Below are positions 19,763 through 29,530 of a stretch of 64,000 nucleotides of DNA, piece after piece (the first letter of the stretch is position 1; each line of letters begins with the position of its first letter). Position numbers and translations under genes: made by a program. Below the pieces are notes generated by a model. The model made no database searches. It was not told where the DNA came from and saw nothing but the letters and a program-made list of their open reading frames with translations. This DNA is from Stentor roeselii (Eukaryota; Ciliophora; Heterotrichea; Heterotrichida; Stentoridae). The stretch lies in NCBI GenBank assembly GCA_006503475.1, contig RSEH01000209.1:23139-87138 (forward strand), given 5' to 3'.

Positions 19763-20029
19763 GTAGTTGAATAATTTAGTTATGATTAATAAGTTTAAGT
19801 CTTTAACTGAGAAAAATAAAGAAAATTTGAATAATTCTTAACGATCCCATCAACCTAGAAAAAACTTCAAAAATAGTGATAACAACTGATTTCCCCTTCT
19901 AAAATTCAACCATTCCAAATAAAATCTTCCTACAAAGCCTTTCCATCTAAAACTATCATATTCTAAAATATTCTTTAAAAACATTCATTCTAAATCCAAC
20001 AATTCAATAATAAATTCTTCTTTTTCAGT

Positions 20030-21325
20030 ATGCAAAAAATGTTTGCCACTTTTTTGCTGGTGATCGGAGTCACGTCGGAATTCGTAGGAAACGTGACAAC
20101 GCTTCCCGACAACAAGATATTTAAGGGACTTCATTGTCTAAGCCGTATTTGCAGTCGAAACATCGACCCAGTGCACCTGAAAGTCCAGATCTGCCGTTCA
20201 TCGAACTGCACGAATCAGACAATTATTTATCGGTCGAGACAGTTCTACTTTGAGCACTCAAAAGAACAGAACCCTCTACTGTCGATCATTCTAACCAACA
20301 ACTACTCAATGATCAACTCTAGCCAGTTGATATTTGCACTACCTGAGCGGCATTCAGCTGGTTTGATGAACGAGTCTGTCGAACAACTTGATATTCGTTA
20401 TAACTTTGATTGTAACTTTTATTTAGTTCATTGTTCTGAGAAGGTTCCGTCGTTTGTGTTGAAAACACTATTTTTGGCCTTGTGGGTAGGAATTACTGGT
20501 CTATGGATTTATAATAACCACACAACCAACAGTGCAGATGCTGAGTTATTTCACAAGTTCTCAACAGTAATTCTAGTATTCAAGACACTGAATCTATTAG
20601 CCATGTTTTCAGCTTCAGTATTTTGTCCAATAAGAAACATGATGACCTGGGAGTTTTTAGAGCTCTTCGAAAAACAGACTCGATCCTTATACGAGACGAG
20701 TTTCTTCGCATATTTATTACTTCTAAGCAAGGGCTGGGTGTTAGTCGTGAATACAATGGACAAAAAAGAGTTCAATTACTTGATAATCGTTATCATCTTC
20801 ATCTACATCCTAGATAGTGCCGTGAATATCATAGGTCTCGGAATCATTTATCTCGTTTATTTACTCTATCTTGTCGTCATCGTCCATGTGGCATCATTTT
20901 CAATCACAAGCTTAAAACTGATAAAAGCTCAAATCTTGCTAATACAAGAAACTGGAATCGACTCACTTCTTCCTGTTTCTAAAGAAAAAAGACGACAGTT
21001 TTTAATATTCTTGGTCGTTAGTTTCTCTTACTTCATCAGTGAATTTTGCGTCCACTGGATCTTCAACGAAGTAAAAGAACTAGACTTCAAAAAGCAAAGA
21101 CTTTCTTATTTATCCCATGAAATAATCGAGTTAATTCCAATCGCAACTATTTTTTACTTATACCGAGCACGGAAACTAGGAAGGTTTTATTCAGTAGAGC
21201 TTCAAAGTTCTCCAGGATTTCAGCGAATTTTACCTTTTTACGAGGCGAAAAAAGACTGTTCCTCTGGGATTCTTCTGGCAGTGACTCTTCCAAAAGGCAC
21301 ATTGAAACTCGGAAAATTAGTTTAA
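20030..21325 (+). CDS. GOST-like seven-transmembrane protein
   Basis: The 431-residue protein has a signal peptide, a luminal domain of about 125 residues with several Cys and N-glycosylation sequons, then seven hydrophobic spans and a short basic tail. The first span (L-W-V-G-I-T-G-L-W-I-Y) and the overall plan resemble GOLD-domain seven-TM proteins (GPR107/TMEM87/Lung 7TM), which act in Golgi and endosomal traffic. The assignment rests on topology and the first helix, so another GPCR-like family is possible. Phosphatidylserine synthase starts 21 nt downstream in the same direction. Confidence 0.6.
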   Translation: MQKMFATFLLVIGVTSEFVGNVTTLPDNKIFKGLHCLSRICSRNIDPVHLKVQICRSSNCTNQTIIYRSRQFYFEHSKEQNPLLSIILTNNYSMINSSQLIFALPERHSAGLMNESVEQLDIRYNFDCNFYLVHCSEKVPSFVLKTLFLALWVGITGLWIYNNHTTNSADAELFHKFSTVILVFKTLNLLAMFSASVFCPIRNMMTWEFLELFEKQTRSLYETSFFAYLLLLSKGWVLVVNTMDKKEFNYLIIVIIFIYILDSAVNIIGLGIIYLVYLLYLVVIVHVASFSITSLKLIKAQILLIQETGIDSLLPVSKEKRRQFLIFLVVSFSYFISEFCVHWIFNEVKELDFKKQRLSYLSHEIIELIPIATIFYLYRARKLGRFYSVELQSSPGFQRILPFYEAKKDCSSGILLAVTLPKGTLKLGKLV

Positions 21326-21346
21326 TAGCTAAACTTGGTTATATAA

Positions 21347-22591
21347 ATGAAAGAGGTGGCTGTTCAAACTGTGTCGGATACTTCAGTGAGTCCACAGGTC
21401 TTGTCCAAGACACCTCTTCCGGAATATGAGTTTCCTCAGATCCTTTACAAGGCGCATACAGTTCTTTGGCTGCAAGCTTTGGTGGTGTTTTTAAGTTATT
21501 TTACTTATACAAGGACTGATGATGATACTGGTAAAAATCTTAAACTTGGAATTTTGTTTGCGATTTTTACTTTTGTGTTTATTTCAGCTGTTCATTTGCC
21601 TAACTCGGTTTATTTGTCTAGACCTCATCCTGTGTTTTGGAGAATGCTTCAGGGACTTTCCTATGTGTACCTCACTTTACTTGTTTTTGTTTTGTTTCAA
21701 AATGTTAATGATACTCGTGGAATGCTTAAACTTATTGATAATGATTTAGGGAAACCGCTACCTGAAAGAGAATATGCCAAGGATTGTGAAGTGTTTACAC
21801 CGGACCACCCAGAGTCTTACTTTTTCCACCTAAAGCAAAACATATTCGACTTCTACGTGATTGCCCATTCGATAGGTTGGTGGTTAAAGATGCTAATAGT
21901 TCGAGACGTAAAACTCTGTTTATTCCTAAGCGCTTTATTCGAATTCCTAGAGATATCTCTTCAACACCAGCTTCCAAATTTCAAAGAATGTTGGTGGGAC
22001 AGTTTAATCCTCGACTTCATCATCTGTAACGGCGGAGGAATATTTTTAGGCTGGTTGACTTGCAGAGCCTTCGAGGTAAAAGAGTACTACTGGGGCATGG
22101 GCGACGACAACCGAAGCCGGAACGAAAAGTTCAACGCATTGACTCGTAGTGCAGAGCAATTGACTCCTTATTCCTGGTACACTTACAAATGGGAGATGTT
22201 TACTTCAAGTAAGAATTTCGTGACAACAATTTGGTATATCACCTTCGTTAACCTTGTAGACCTTGGGTACTTTTACTTGAAGTTTCTGTTGTGGATCCCT
22301 CCAAATCACTGGATTATTGTTTCAAGAGTAGGATTTTGGGCGATTTTCGCAATTGCTTCGACGAGAGAGTACTATGAATATGTTAGTTCTGGATTTAAAA
22401 TTAGACTTGGAGCTCATTGTTGGACTGCTCATGTCATAATCGCTGTGGAATGGATGATTGTTTTTAAGAATAGTGAAGGACTGTTTAGTGCTCAGGCACC
22501 TCTTTGGCTTTCTTTTATCTGGAGTCTTGTTGCGGCTTTTCTTGTAGGAACGGGTTTGTGTTTGTTTTATAAGGATCTTAGTAAAAAATAG
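21347..22591 (+). CDS. Phosphatidylserine synthase (base-exchange type, PSS1-like)
   Basis: The 414-residue multi-span protein carries the family's hallmark block: E-I-S-L-Q-H-Q-L-P-N-F, C-W-W-D-S, D-x-x-x-C-N-G-G-G, and then the W-G-M-G-D segment. PSS enzymes swap the head group of phosphatidylcholine or phosphatidylethanolamine for serine in ER membranes. Length and topology (about eight to ten spans) are normal. The N-terminal 30 residues are polar and cytosolic. The gene starts at TATATAAATG just 21 nt after the GOST-like gene and ends 5 nt from the convergent EF-hand-like gene. Confidence 0.93.
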   Translation: MKEVAVQTVSDTSVSPQVLSKTPLPEYEFPQILYKAHTVLWLQALVVFLSYFTYTRTDDDTGKNLKLGILFAIFTFVFISAVHLPNSVYLSRPHPVFWRMLQGLSYVYLTLLVFVLFQNVNDTRGMLKLIDNDLGKPLPEREYAKDCEVFTPDHPESYFFHLKQNIFDFYVIAHSIGWWLKMLIVRDVKLCLFLSALFEFLEISLQHQLPNFKECWWDSLILDFIICNGGGIFLGWLTCRAFEVKEYYWGMGDDNRSRNEKFNALTRSAEQLTPYSWYTYKWEMFTSSKNFVTTIWYITFVNLVDLGYFYLKFLLWIPPNHWIIVSRVGFWAIFAIASTREYYEYVSSGFKIRLGAHCWTAHVIIAVEWMIVFKNSEGLFSAQAPLWLSFIWSLVAAFLVGTGLCLFYKDLSKK

Positions 22592-22596
22592 CTCAT

Positions 22597-23328
22597 TTAG
22601 ATTAGGTGTTTCCACAGCAGGAAGGATAATCTCGCTGTAGTGTTTAATGATTGGCTTAGGTTATGGATGGTTAAGCAAGGTTTTAATTTACGAGGATGCA
22701 GAAGTTTCAGGTCTTTTTTTAAGGATTTTTTTAAAGAATCTTTTAGAAATTTGAGATTTGATGATGAATCGTGTAAGGAGGTGGATTCGAAGGAGCTTGT
22801 TCTTCGACTTGTTGTTGGGATTTCTTGGTATTCAACGATTTTAGAGTCGAGTAAGTTGAAACATGATTTTCTTTTGGTAAGTTGAGAGTTTTTACTTTTC
22901 GATGATTTTTCAAGTTTTAAGTTTAGTGATTTGTTTATGTGACTTTTTATTATTGTCGCTCGACTGGAAGTTGTAGGGGGTTTTATCGGCTTTGGCTTTG
23001 ATTTGGTCGTTTTTAGGAGGATCCCGTAGGAGTTTAATGCAGGGGTTTTTAGGTAGTTGAAAAAATTTTTAGAAGGGTCTTTAGAGGATTGGCTGGTGAA
23101 CTTTAATGCAAGTTTTTTTACCAGTTCTTCGAATTCATCGAGGGTTAGTCTGGACCCCGCAGCCGTTGCTCTGAACAAGTTTTCCAGATCCGATGCTTGA
23201 GCAAGGTCAGGATAAATCTTAAGCGACGTTGCAATATTCAAGAAATCCGGCAGCGTTAGCTGCCCTTTAAACTGATGCGTTTCAAAAATCTTCAACAAAC
23301 TAAGACGGTTGACATCAAAAAGGTTCAT
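22597..23328 (-). CDS. EF-hand-fold protein with basic low-complexity tail
   Basis: The 243-residue protein begins with an EF-hand-like helical domain of about 80 residues. Acidic loop ligands are poorly kept, so calcium binding is doubtful. The remaining 160 residues are basic and rich in Ser and Lys. N-terminal domains of this type are common in ciliate cytoskeletal proteins, which suggests a cortical or axonemal role, but the function is unknown. It lies 16 nt downstream of the coiled-coil gene on the same strand. Confidence 0.7.
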   Translation of the reverse strand: MNLFDVNRLSLLKIFETHQFKGQLTLPDFLNIATSLKIYPDLAQASDLENLFRATAAGSRLTLDEFEELVKKLALKFTSQSSKDPSKNFFNYLKTPALNSYGILLKTTKSKPKPIKPPTTSSRATIIKSHINKSLNLKLEKSSKSKNSQLTKRKSCFNLLDSKIVEYQEIPTTSRRTSSFESTSLHDSSSNLKFLKDSLKKSLKKDLKLLHPRKLKPCLTIHNLSQSLNTTARLSFLLWKHLI

Positions 23329-23344
23329 ATTTAATATCTAAAAT

Positions 23345-24058
23345 TCATTGGGAAAAAGAACCCGTTAGTCGTTTATCTACTCTTAAAAGTTCTTCAAGTC
23401 GATTGATTTCAGAGTTTTTCTCATGAATCCTTTTATCAGCGACTTCTTCTGCCTTCAATCTATTAGCTTGTTCATTTAAAATCTTATTACAAAGACAAGA
23501 AGCGAGACTTTTCCAGTCATTTTCATCTTTCTGAAGGACCTGCTCGACTGTTTCACTGACTTGAAGGTGATAAGCACGGGTCTTGGGAAATCTTTTCAAT
23601 GGAAAAGGTTTTAATGAGTCTGAAAGTTCTTTTGCACTTTTCGAGTACTTGTGAATAAAACCGCTGATTGATAAAATCTCAGATTTCAGCTGCTTCTCGT
23701 AACTTGTTGATAGTTTATTGTCTACAATAGATAAAGTCATTTCAGCGAGAAGGGTCTTCATTGCTTTGTTTGATTTGCTTAATTCTTCGATTTTTTTCTC
23801 TTTTCCTGCGATTTCTTCTGCTGATTTTTTCATTAAAGGGCTGCAGGAAAAGTCGGTCCTTGATTTTGTTTTGAACTTTTCTTGTTCTAGACCTGTTTGA
23901 AGGGTTTTTAACATTTTTGACTCTTTTTGAGAGTATTTCAGAAGGGTTTGTTCCTTGTGGTCTTCTAGGCATAGCAGCTGGGATAGAATGTCTTGAATTG
24001 TTGATTGTAATTTTTCTGGTGGTGAAATTTTGGGTTTTGAAGATTTTCGTAGCTTCAT
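23345..24058 (-). CDS. Coiled-coil protein of unknown function
   Basis: The 237-residue protein has a basic N-terminus, two predicted coiled-coil stretches (roughly 15-115 and 190-235) and no recognised domain. It ends in TGA 16 nt before the ATG of the EF-hand-like gene. Reading through that TGA reaches another stop about 20 codons on, so the two are separate genes. The short gap suggests a shared transcript or a promoter inside this gene. Confidence 0.7.
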   Translation of the reverse strand: MKLRKSSKPKISPPEKLQSTIQDILSQLLCLEDHKEQTLLKYSQKESKMLKTLQTGLEQEKFKTKSRTDFSCSPLMKKSAEEIAGKEKKIEELSKSNKAMKTLLAEMTLSIVDNKLSTSYEKQLKSEILSISGFIHKYSKSAKELSDSLKPFPLKRFPKTRAYHLQVSETVEQVLQKDENDWKSLASCLCNKILNEQANRLKAEEVADKRIHEKNSEINRLEELLRVDKRLTGSFSQ

Positions 24059-25397
24059 TTTTAGGATGATTTGGATAATGAGAGATTTTCTTGATTTAGT
24101 TGAAAATGGTGTTTTGGGCTTGGAAGTTGAATTTTTAGAATAGGATTAATAAAGTTTTAGAAATGGTTTTGGTTGAAGGTCTAGGGTTTATCATTTTTTA
24201 GGGTTTCTGTGATAATTGTAGTTTGATTAGGTGAATTGATTTAAAATAAAATAATTATGAGTGTTTTAATACACTTAATTCTTGTTAGTTGAATCAATTT
24301 AAACCATAATTAAAGGATCATTCTAAGTTTTTTATATATAAACTATGAAAAAACTTTAAGATTTACACAAAGATAAAGAGATTGTTTATTTATCTGAAAT
24401 CTTAAAAAAAATTAAATAGTATTTTAGGATTTACTCTGAGTATGAAGTCCATCAAATATTTATGTCAAATATTCTAGTTGTTATTGGTTCATTTTCATGA
24501 TGCTCGGAATATTTCTATAGTTACTGGTGGTTTTATTAAGTTGAAAACTCGTGCCATAATTTTTTATTTTAAGGCACATCAACACCTCGGAGTTCCAATT
24601 TTTACAGAAAATAATCTCTAAAAGGGTATTTTTCTATTATCTTTCTGTTAACCTGCAGAATTCAATGATTTTTTATTTCTCGTTTTTATTATGAATAATT
24701 TCTGAAAATAATGCTTTGGTCCCGATAGTAACTCAATAAAGTCTGGTGAAAACTTTGTTTTTTTTTAAGTTTATGCTACTTTTTACGTTTACTACGGTGA
24801 ATGTGAAGATCTTTTACATAGAAAAAAATGTGCTGATTCATTTAAAATCTTTAATAACTGTCTATAGTTTAGTCAAGTTAGTCTTTAATGTTATTCTTCC
24901 CTTAAATATAATTAAATTTTGATTTGAAAATCTTTACCTTCTTGATAAAGAAGCTGAATTTCATTTAAGGTTAGAGGAGTCTTCCACTTACTCTCAATTA
25001 ATTAATTAACTTAAATTTTACATCTTATTAATTAATACCTTAAAAATAATTGGAAAATTCTTAAATATTTAGTTTAAATTTACTCCTTGAGCCAGTTTTA
25101 ATTAGGTTTTCAAAACGAATCAAGTAAATGGCCAGCGAATAAACAGGATTTAATTTTTATGAATCCGAAATCTTAACTAGGGTTAGTTTCGACTCATGAA
25201 ACGTAAAAATATTTAAACTAGATTTGAAATTTTAGCTTAAACTCTTGGTTATCATCTCTTGAATAAATGCCAGGGACTAATTAAAAAATTAGAACTTTTT
25301 TGTTTTTTACTTTTTTGATCGGTTTAAGATTGTTTAAAACTTTTTATGTGTTTTGGGTTAATTTAAATTTACTGAAGTTTATGAACAGAGGAAAAAC
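24059..25397. other. AT-rich gene-poor island, left part
   Basis: No open frame of useful length on either strand. From 24345, a frame beginning ATG-A-A-A-A-A-A is protein-like for about 35 codons but contains TAA, TAG and TGA and then becomes random, so it may be another gene relic. Nothing else is recognised. Confidence 0.55.
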
Positions 25398-25403
25398 TCT
25401 AAG

Positions 25404-26700
25404 ATGAAAATCAGAATAATTAATATGAATATTAGGAAGATTAAGAGTGAAATTCAATAGATCAGGCCTGAACGAGAAATTTTTAAGCAAAAGATTTTTA
25501 TAGAACAATTAGAATCTAAAGGGAATTTCGAGCTACTCTAATTAAGACCTTCAGGAATGCTTATAATCTCATACCCAATTAAATCCATCGAAATCGAATG
25601 CATGAGAAAAGTTCTTATCTTTATAAGCGAAACAAGAAAATAACTTTTCTATCAGGTTTTTCTTCAAATCTATTATCATAGGAATTCATTATAATTTGAT
25701 AGCAATTTCAAAACTTGGAAATATTAATTTCTTTTGCGATTTTGAAGGCTACCTTGAATCCACTAGCTTCTCAAATGATGGGAAAATGGTTTCTTTTGGG
25801 TTATCCAAACAAATCTAAGATTATTCTTTATTTAAGACAATAAAGAATATTCATATATTCAATATCAAAACTAGGTTCTCAACTTGTTTCAGTAATTTCG
25901 GAAGACATTTGGCTTCAGGTTCTCTAGAGTTAATAATTTCTCTATGGAAACTTGAAGAAATATTCGAATATTACAAATTACTTGGCCATTAATCTGCAGT
26001 TAGGTATATGTGTTTTTCATTTGATGATGAATTACTAGCTTTTGGTTCATTTAATAGGATAATAAGGGTTTGAAGTGTGCAAGAGAGACTAATAAAATTT
26101 CATATAGATGAAAACGTATATTAAATTAGTTTTTTAACTAATCCAAATATAATTGATTCAGGATCATCTGATAGCACAATTATTATAATTAACAAAGCAT
26201 TTAATATTTTAATGGATTTGTGCTTCAAATATAAATCCAAGTAATCTGAGTTGTTTTCATGATCATTCAAGAAAATGATATAAAAGAGTAGTGAGAAAAA
26301 TAGGGAAGATTGAATGAATATGATAAAAAAGTTTTTAATACTATTCAATAACTGGAGGATTAAAATAATGTCATATCTAGTCCTTTGAATATTTTGTTGT
26401 GTAGCTATTCCTCTGACCATCGAGAGCGAATTAAGCATCAAATGGTATATAGGAATTAATTTTCAAATTTCTAAGTATGCTCCAAACAGACAGTATTGCA
26501 TCAACGATATTCCAAGTATTGAAGAAATATTTTTGTATTTAGATCTATAAAATTTCCTAAATAAATATCAAACAATAAGTTCTCCAGAATGGGAAAAAAT
26601 TTGTTTATTATATTTTTTAAAGACTAAAAAATATTGTGAAGCAAATTTACCTTATCCAGAATACTTATGTATCTTAATTACTCTACTAATAATCTTAAAT
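25404..26700 (+). pseudogene. Decayed WD-repeat protein gene with in-frame TAA and TGA
   Basis: From 25681 to 26700 one frame runs for 340 codons with no frameshift and only ten stops (six TAA, four TGA, no TAG), about a third of the number expected in DNA this AT-rich. The first half has clear WD-repeat patterns: F-S-N-D-G-K, F-G-R-H-L-A-S-G-S ... L-W-K-L, then G-H-stop-S-A-V ... I-I-R-V-stop-S-V, where the second stop is a TGA exactly at the motif Trp. A further repeat reads S-G-S-S-D-S-T-I. The second half is a polar region and two hydrophobic stretches. From 25404 to about 25650 another frame looks coding but is shifted, so the gene appears broken. It is a recent relic, or a gene read with a different code. 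Confidence 0.62.
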
Positions 26701-28498
26701 TGATGTTTTAGTAGTGATCTCATTTTTAAGTGAAATAATATTAATTTTTAGCAAAAAATCTTAATAATCCATTTAAATTATTTCTTAAAAATAACTATTC
26801 CCAGCTTTCAAAGTTAAAAGAAATCATGAACTCAAAAAATAATCAGTTTACTAATATCTGCTTTTCAATTAAATAACTACCTTCGATAATAAACACATTA
26901 AATTTAACAAATACTTTCAAAGACATTTTTAAAATGTCTATTAACAGTCCAGTTACCAGAAATTAAGCCTTGAAAAAAAAAACGAATTCTTAGTAATACA
27001 CAATTCTTTCGTCCATTAAAAGAATAAATAGAAATATTTTAAATTCATGCTTAGTCTATTAAGATGCCTATTCGTAATTTTTTGAAACTTTAATCTAAAA
27101 CAACTAGAATGTTAAATTTTCCAATAGCGTCCCTTAATCTAACTGAAAATCTAGATTTCAAAATTTTTAAAAGAAATTCAACTCTTTTAAACACTTGATA
27201 CAGTTTTCCATAGACTCATTAATGAGAAATTAAGTTAGTTGAATAATAATCTAGAGAGTATGAGGATATGTAATATATAGAATAAGTATATAAATTGACC
27301 TTCAAAGCCATTCAGGGTATATGGAAATATCTGCATATCTTCAATAAAATTATTTCGTTAGTATATCAAAAGAATAGTAAATTATTGAATGATTAGGAAT
27401 TCAAAATAATAGTAAATCAATTCATTATTAAGAATTTAAAAGAAAAGGATCTTTCTGTGCTGAATAAGCATCAAAATTATAGTAATTGTATCAATATTTC
27501 TAGAGACATATCAAAAGCTTAACAGGTATCGTATAAGTGCTATTATTTTGTTGATTTATTTAGATTTAAAGAAGAATTTCTGTTTCAGGTAATTGTTATG
27601 TGTTTATTCAGTAAAATATACAAGAGGTGGAAAATTCGATGACACTTAAAGAATAATTTTGATGAAATGAAAGAGAAACAGTATTTTTATTAGCATGGCC
27701 ACAGATAATGAAAAAGCTATTAGCATACTGTTTCAATTTTAAAGCATTTGTTGACTGAGAATTAAATTATTATACTGGGTGAAATTATTATTTAACCAGG
27801 AAAATTTTATAAATATTTAACGAATAATCATGGTTTGTTATCAGATATCAAACTTTTTAAGAAGCTTCAGTTTTTTAATTTTTTTTTATTTGGATTTGAT
27901 ATTTCTATATTTCAAAAGATTTACGATTGCATGGCTTATAGCTGATATTAAAAGTAAAATTTGAGATGATTTTTTAGATAGATTGAGATAATTTTTAATA
28001 TTTAATGAGAATAAAAATCTACAACAAGGTGTTAGATTATTATCCTAAATATCAGATAGGTAGTATTTATTACTGTAGAAATTCAATTTAGAGCACGAAA
28101 ACTATAATTTACCTTATCGTGAAAGTATTTATTCAAGAATATAACTAATCTAAACATTAAGATAATTTATTTCATTTCTAAATATAACTTTAACCCAAAT
28201 ATCTACTTATATAATTTATGAAAATTATAATCATTCTATAATTAAGTCAAACAGATTATTTCTAATAATTATAACATCAATACTAAGATAATATTTTTGT
28301 AAGAATCATAATAAAAATACTAACCTTACATAAAATCCTCATATCTTAAAGCTCTATAAAAACCTTTCAATAAAATAAAAATATTAAAATATCCAAAACA
28401 AAATCTTAAACTCTTCTCAACCAAAACTATAAAATTCCAGATCCACTTCAAAATCCATTCAAGAGCTCATCACATCTAAATTCTGTTGACCCATATAA
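26701..28498. other. AT-rich gene-poor island, right part
   Basis: No open frame under the standard code. Frames starting near 26770 and 27319 look protein-like when stops are read as Gln or Trp. However, their stop density is close to random for this base composition and they carry no motif I recognise, so I give them no function. The last 250 bases form the upstream region of ARL8. Confidence 0.55.
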
Positions 28499-29056
28499 AT
28501 GTTTAAAAAATTCGTCAACTGGTTCCAGTCAATCTTCTGGAACCAAAACCTTCAACTATCAGTTCTCGGTCTTCAAAATGCAGGAAAATCCACTTTTATA
28601 AACGTTCTGACAGGTAATGAGTTCAGCGAAGATACAATCCCGACAATAGGTTTCAACGAAAGACACATAAACAAAGGTCGAGTTCATTTTCAGCTTTGGG
28701 ATTTAGGAGGTGACCAAAAGTTCCGAAATATGTGGGAAAGGTTTTCTAGAGACGTTGATTGCATCATCTTTGTTGTAGATTCTGCCGACTTTAGGCAACT
28801 TGACAACTCAAAAGCTGAACTGCATCGATTATTAGCCTGGCCTTCTTTGAAAAATACTACTTTGCTTGTCCTTGGGAATAAAAACGATTTGGAAGGCGCT
28901 TTAAGTGAAGAAGAATTAATCAATGCACTTGACCTGCAGTCGATTAAAGGAAGAGATGTGGCTTGTTACTCGGTAAGCTCGAAGAGACAGACTAATATTG
29001 ATACGGTTTTAAACTATCTCAGTAGTTTGAGGAATAAAAGAAAAGGTAAAGCTTAG
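28499..29056 (+). CDS. ARL8-type small GTPase
   Basis: The 185-residue protein matches ARL8 in length, in its N-terminal amphipathic helix ending W-F-Q-S-I-F-W, and in the G1 loop G-L-Q-N-A-G-K-S. It also has the switch segment S-E-D-T-I-P-T-I-G-F, the G4 motif N-K-N-D, and the late C-Y-S-V-S-S motif. ARL8 links lysosomes and related organelles to kinesins and tethering complexes. The catalytic Gln after W-D-L-G-G is replaced by Asp (G-G-D-Q), which may slow GTP hydrolysis or shift the catalytic residue by one. There is no myristoylation site, as expected for ARL8. The start is ATATAAATG. Confidence 0.9.
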   Translation: MFKKFVNWFQSIFWNQNLQLSVLGLQNAGKSTFINVLTGNEFSEDTIPTIGFNERHINKGRVHFQLWDLGGDQKFRNMWERFSRDVDCIIFVVDSADFRQLDNSKAELHRLLAWPSLKNTTLLVLGNKNDLEGALSEEELINALDLQSIKGRDVACYSVSSKRQTNIDTVLNYLSSLRNKRKGKA

Positions 29057-29530
29057 TGGAAATTTTAGTTAAAATGAAGAAATATTGGTTTATTTGGTTG
29101 GAATGGTTAAGATGGAGTTTATAGATAAGTTCATTAAAGTGCTTTGGGTTTAAGGAATTTCGTAGTTTTTACTGTAGTTTTTATTCACATTTTCTCAATT
29201 TTGATATAAAGAATCTGATAATACATTTTTATACTTATCTCACTACCAAACCTCAACTTTACTTATTCTAAAATCCCTAAAATCCAATAAGAAACCAATT
29301 TAAATCATAAAACTCTCTAAAATCCCAAATCCTCCAAAAATCTTAACACCCTAAAAATCCAAGCTCTTCAAAACCAAAAAACCATTCCATTTTCCTGAAT
29401 TGCAAAAAAAATCCTGAATTTTCTGAACCATTTGAAAACCTATCTAATTTTCCATAAATTATATAAAATCAGCCCTTTTATCCCTGAGCCATTTAAAACT
29501 TCAAAATTTTTTCTAACTTTCTAATAATAA
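29057..29530. other. Spacer between ARL8 and the PH-domain kinase
   Basis: The left half is ordinary AT-rich DNA. The right half (about 29250-29480) is unusually rich in A and C on the plus strand, with short imperfect runs of AAATCC and AAAACC. No gene or structure is apparent. Confidence 0.5.

Noticed and set aside
26121-26441. Minus-strand open frame of 106 codons in the AT-rich island
   Set aside because: It is antisense to the WD-repeat relic, has low-complexity AT-driven composition and no motif.
26770-28190. Long frames that look protein-like if TAA/TAG are Gln and TGA is Trp
   Set aside because: Stop density is close to random for the base composition, Trp and Gln would be far too frequent, and no family motif appears.
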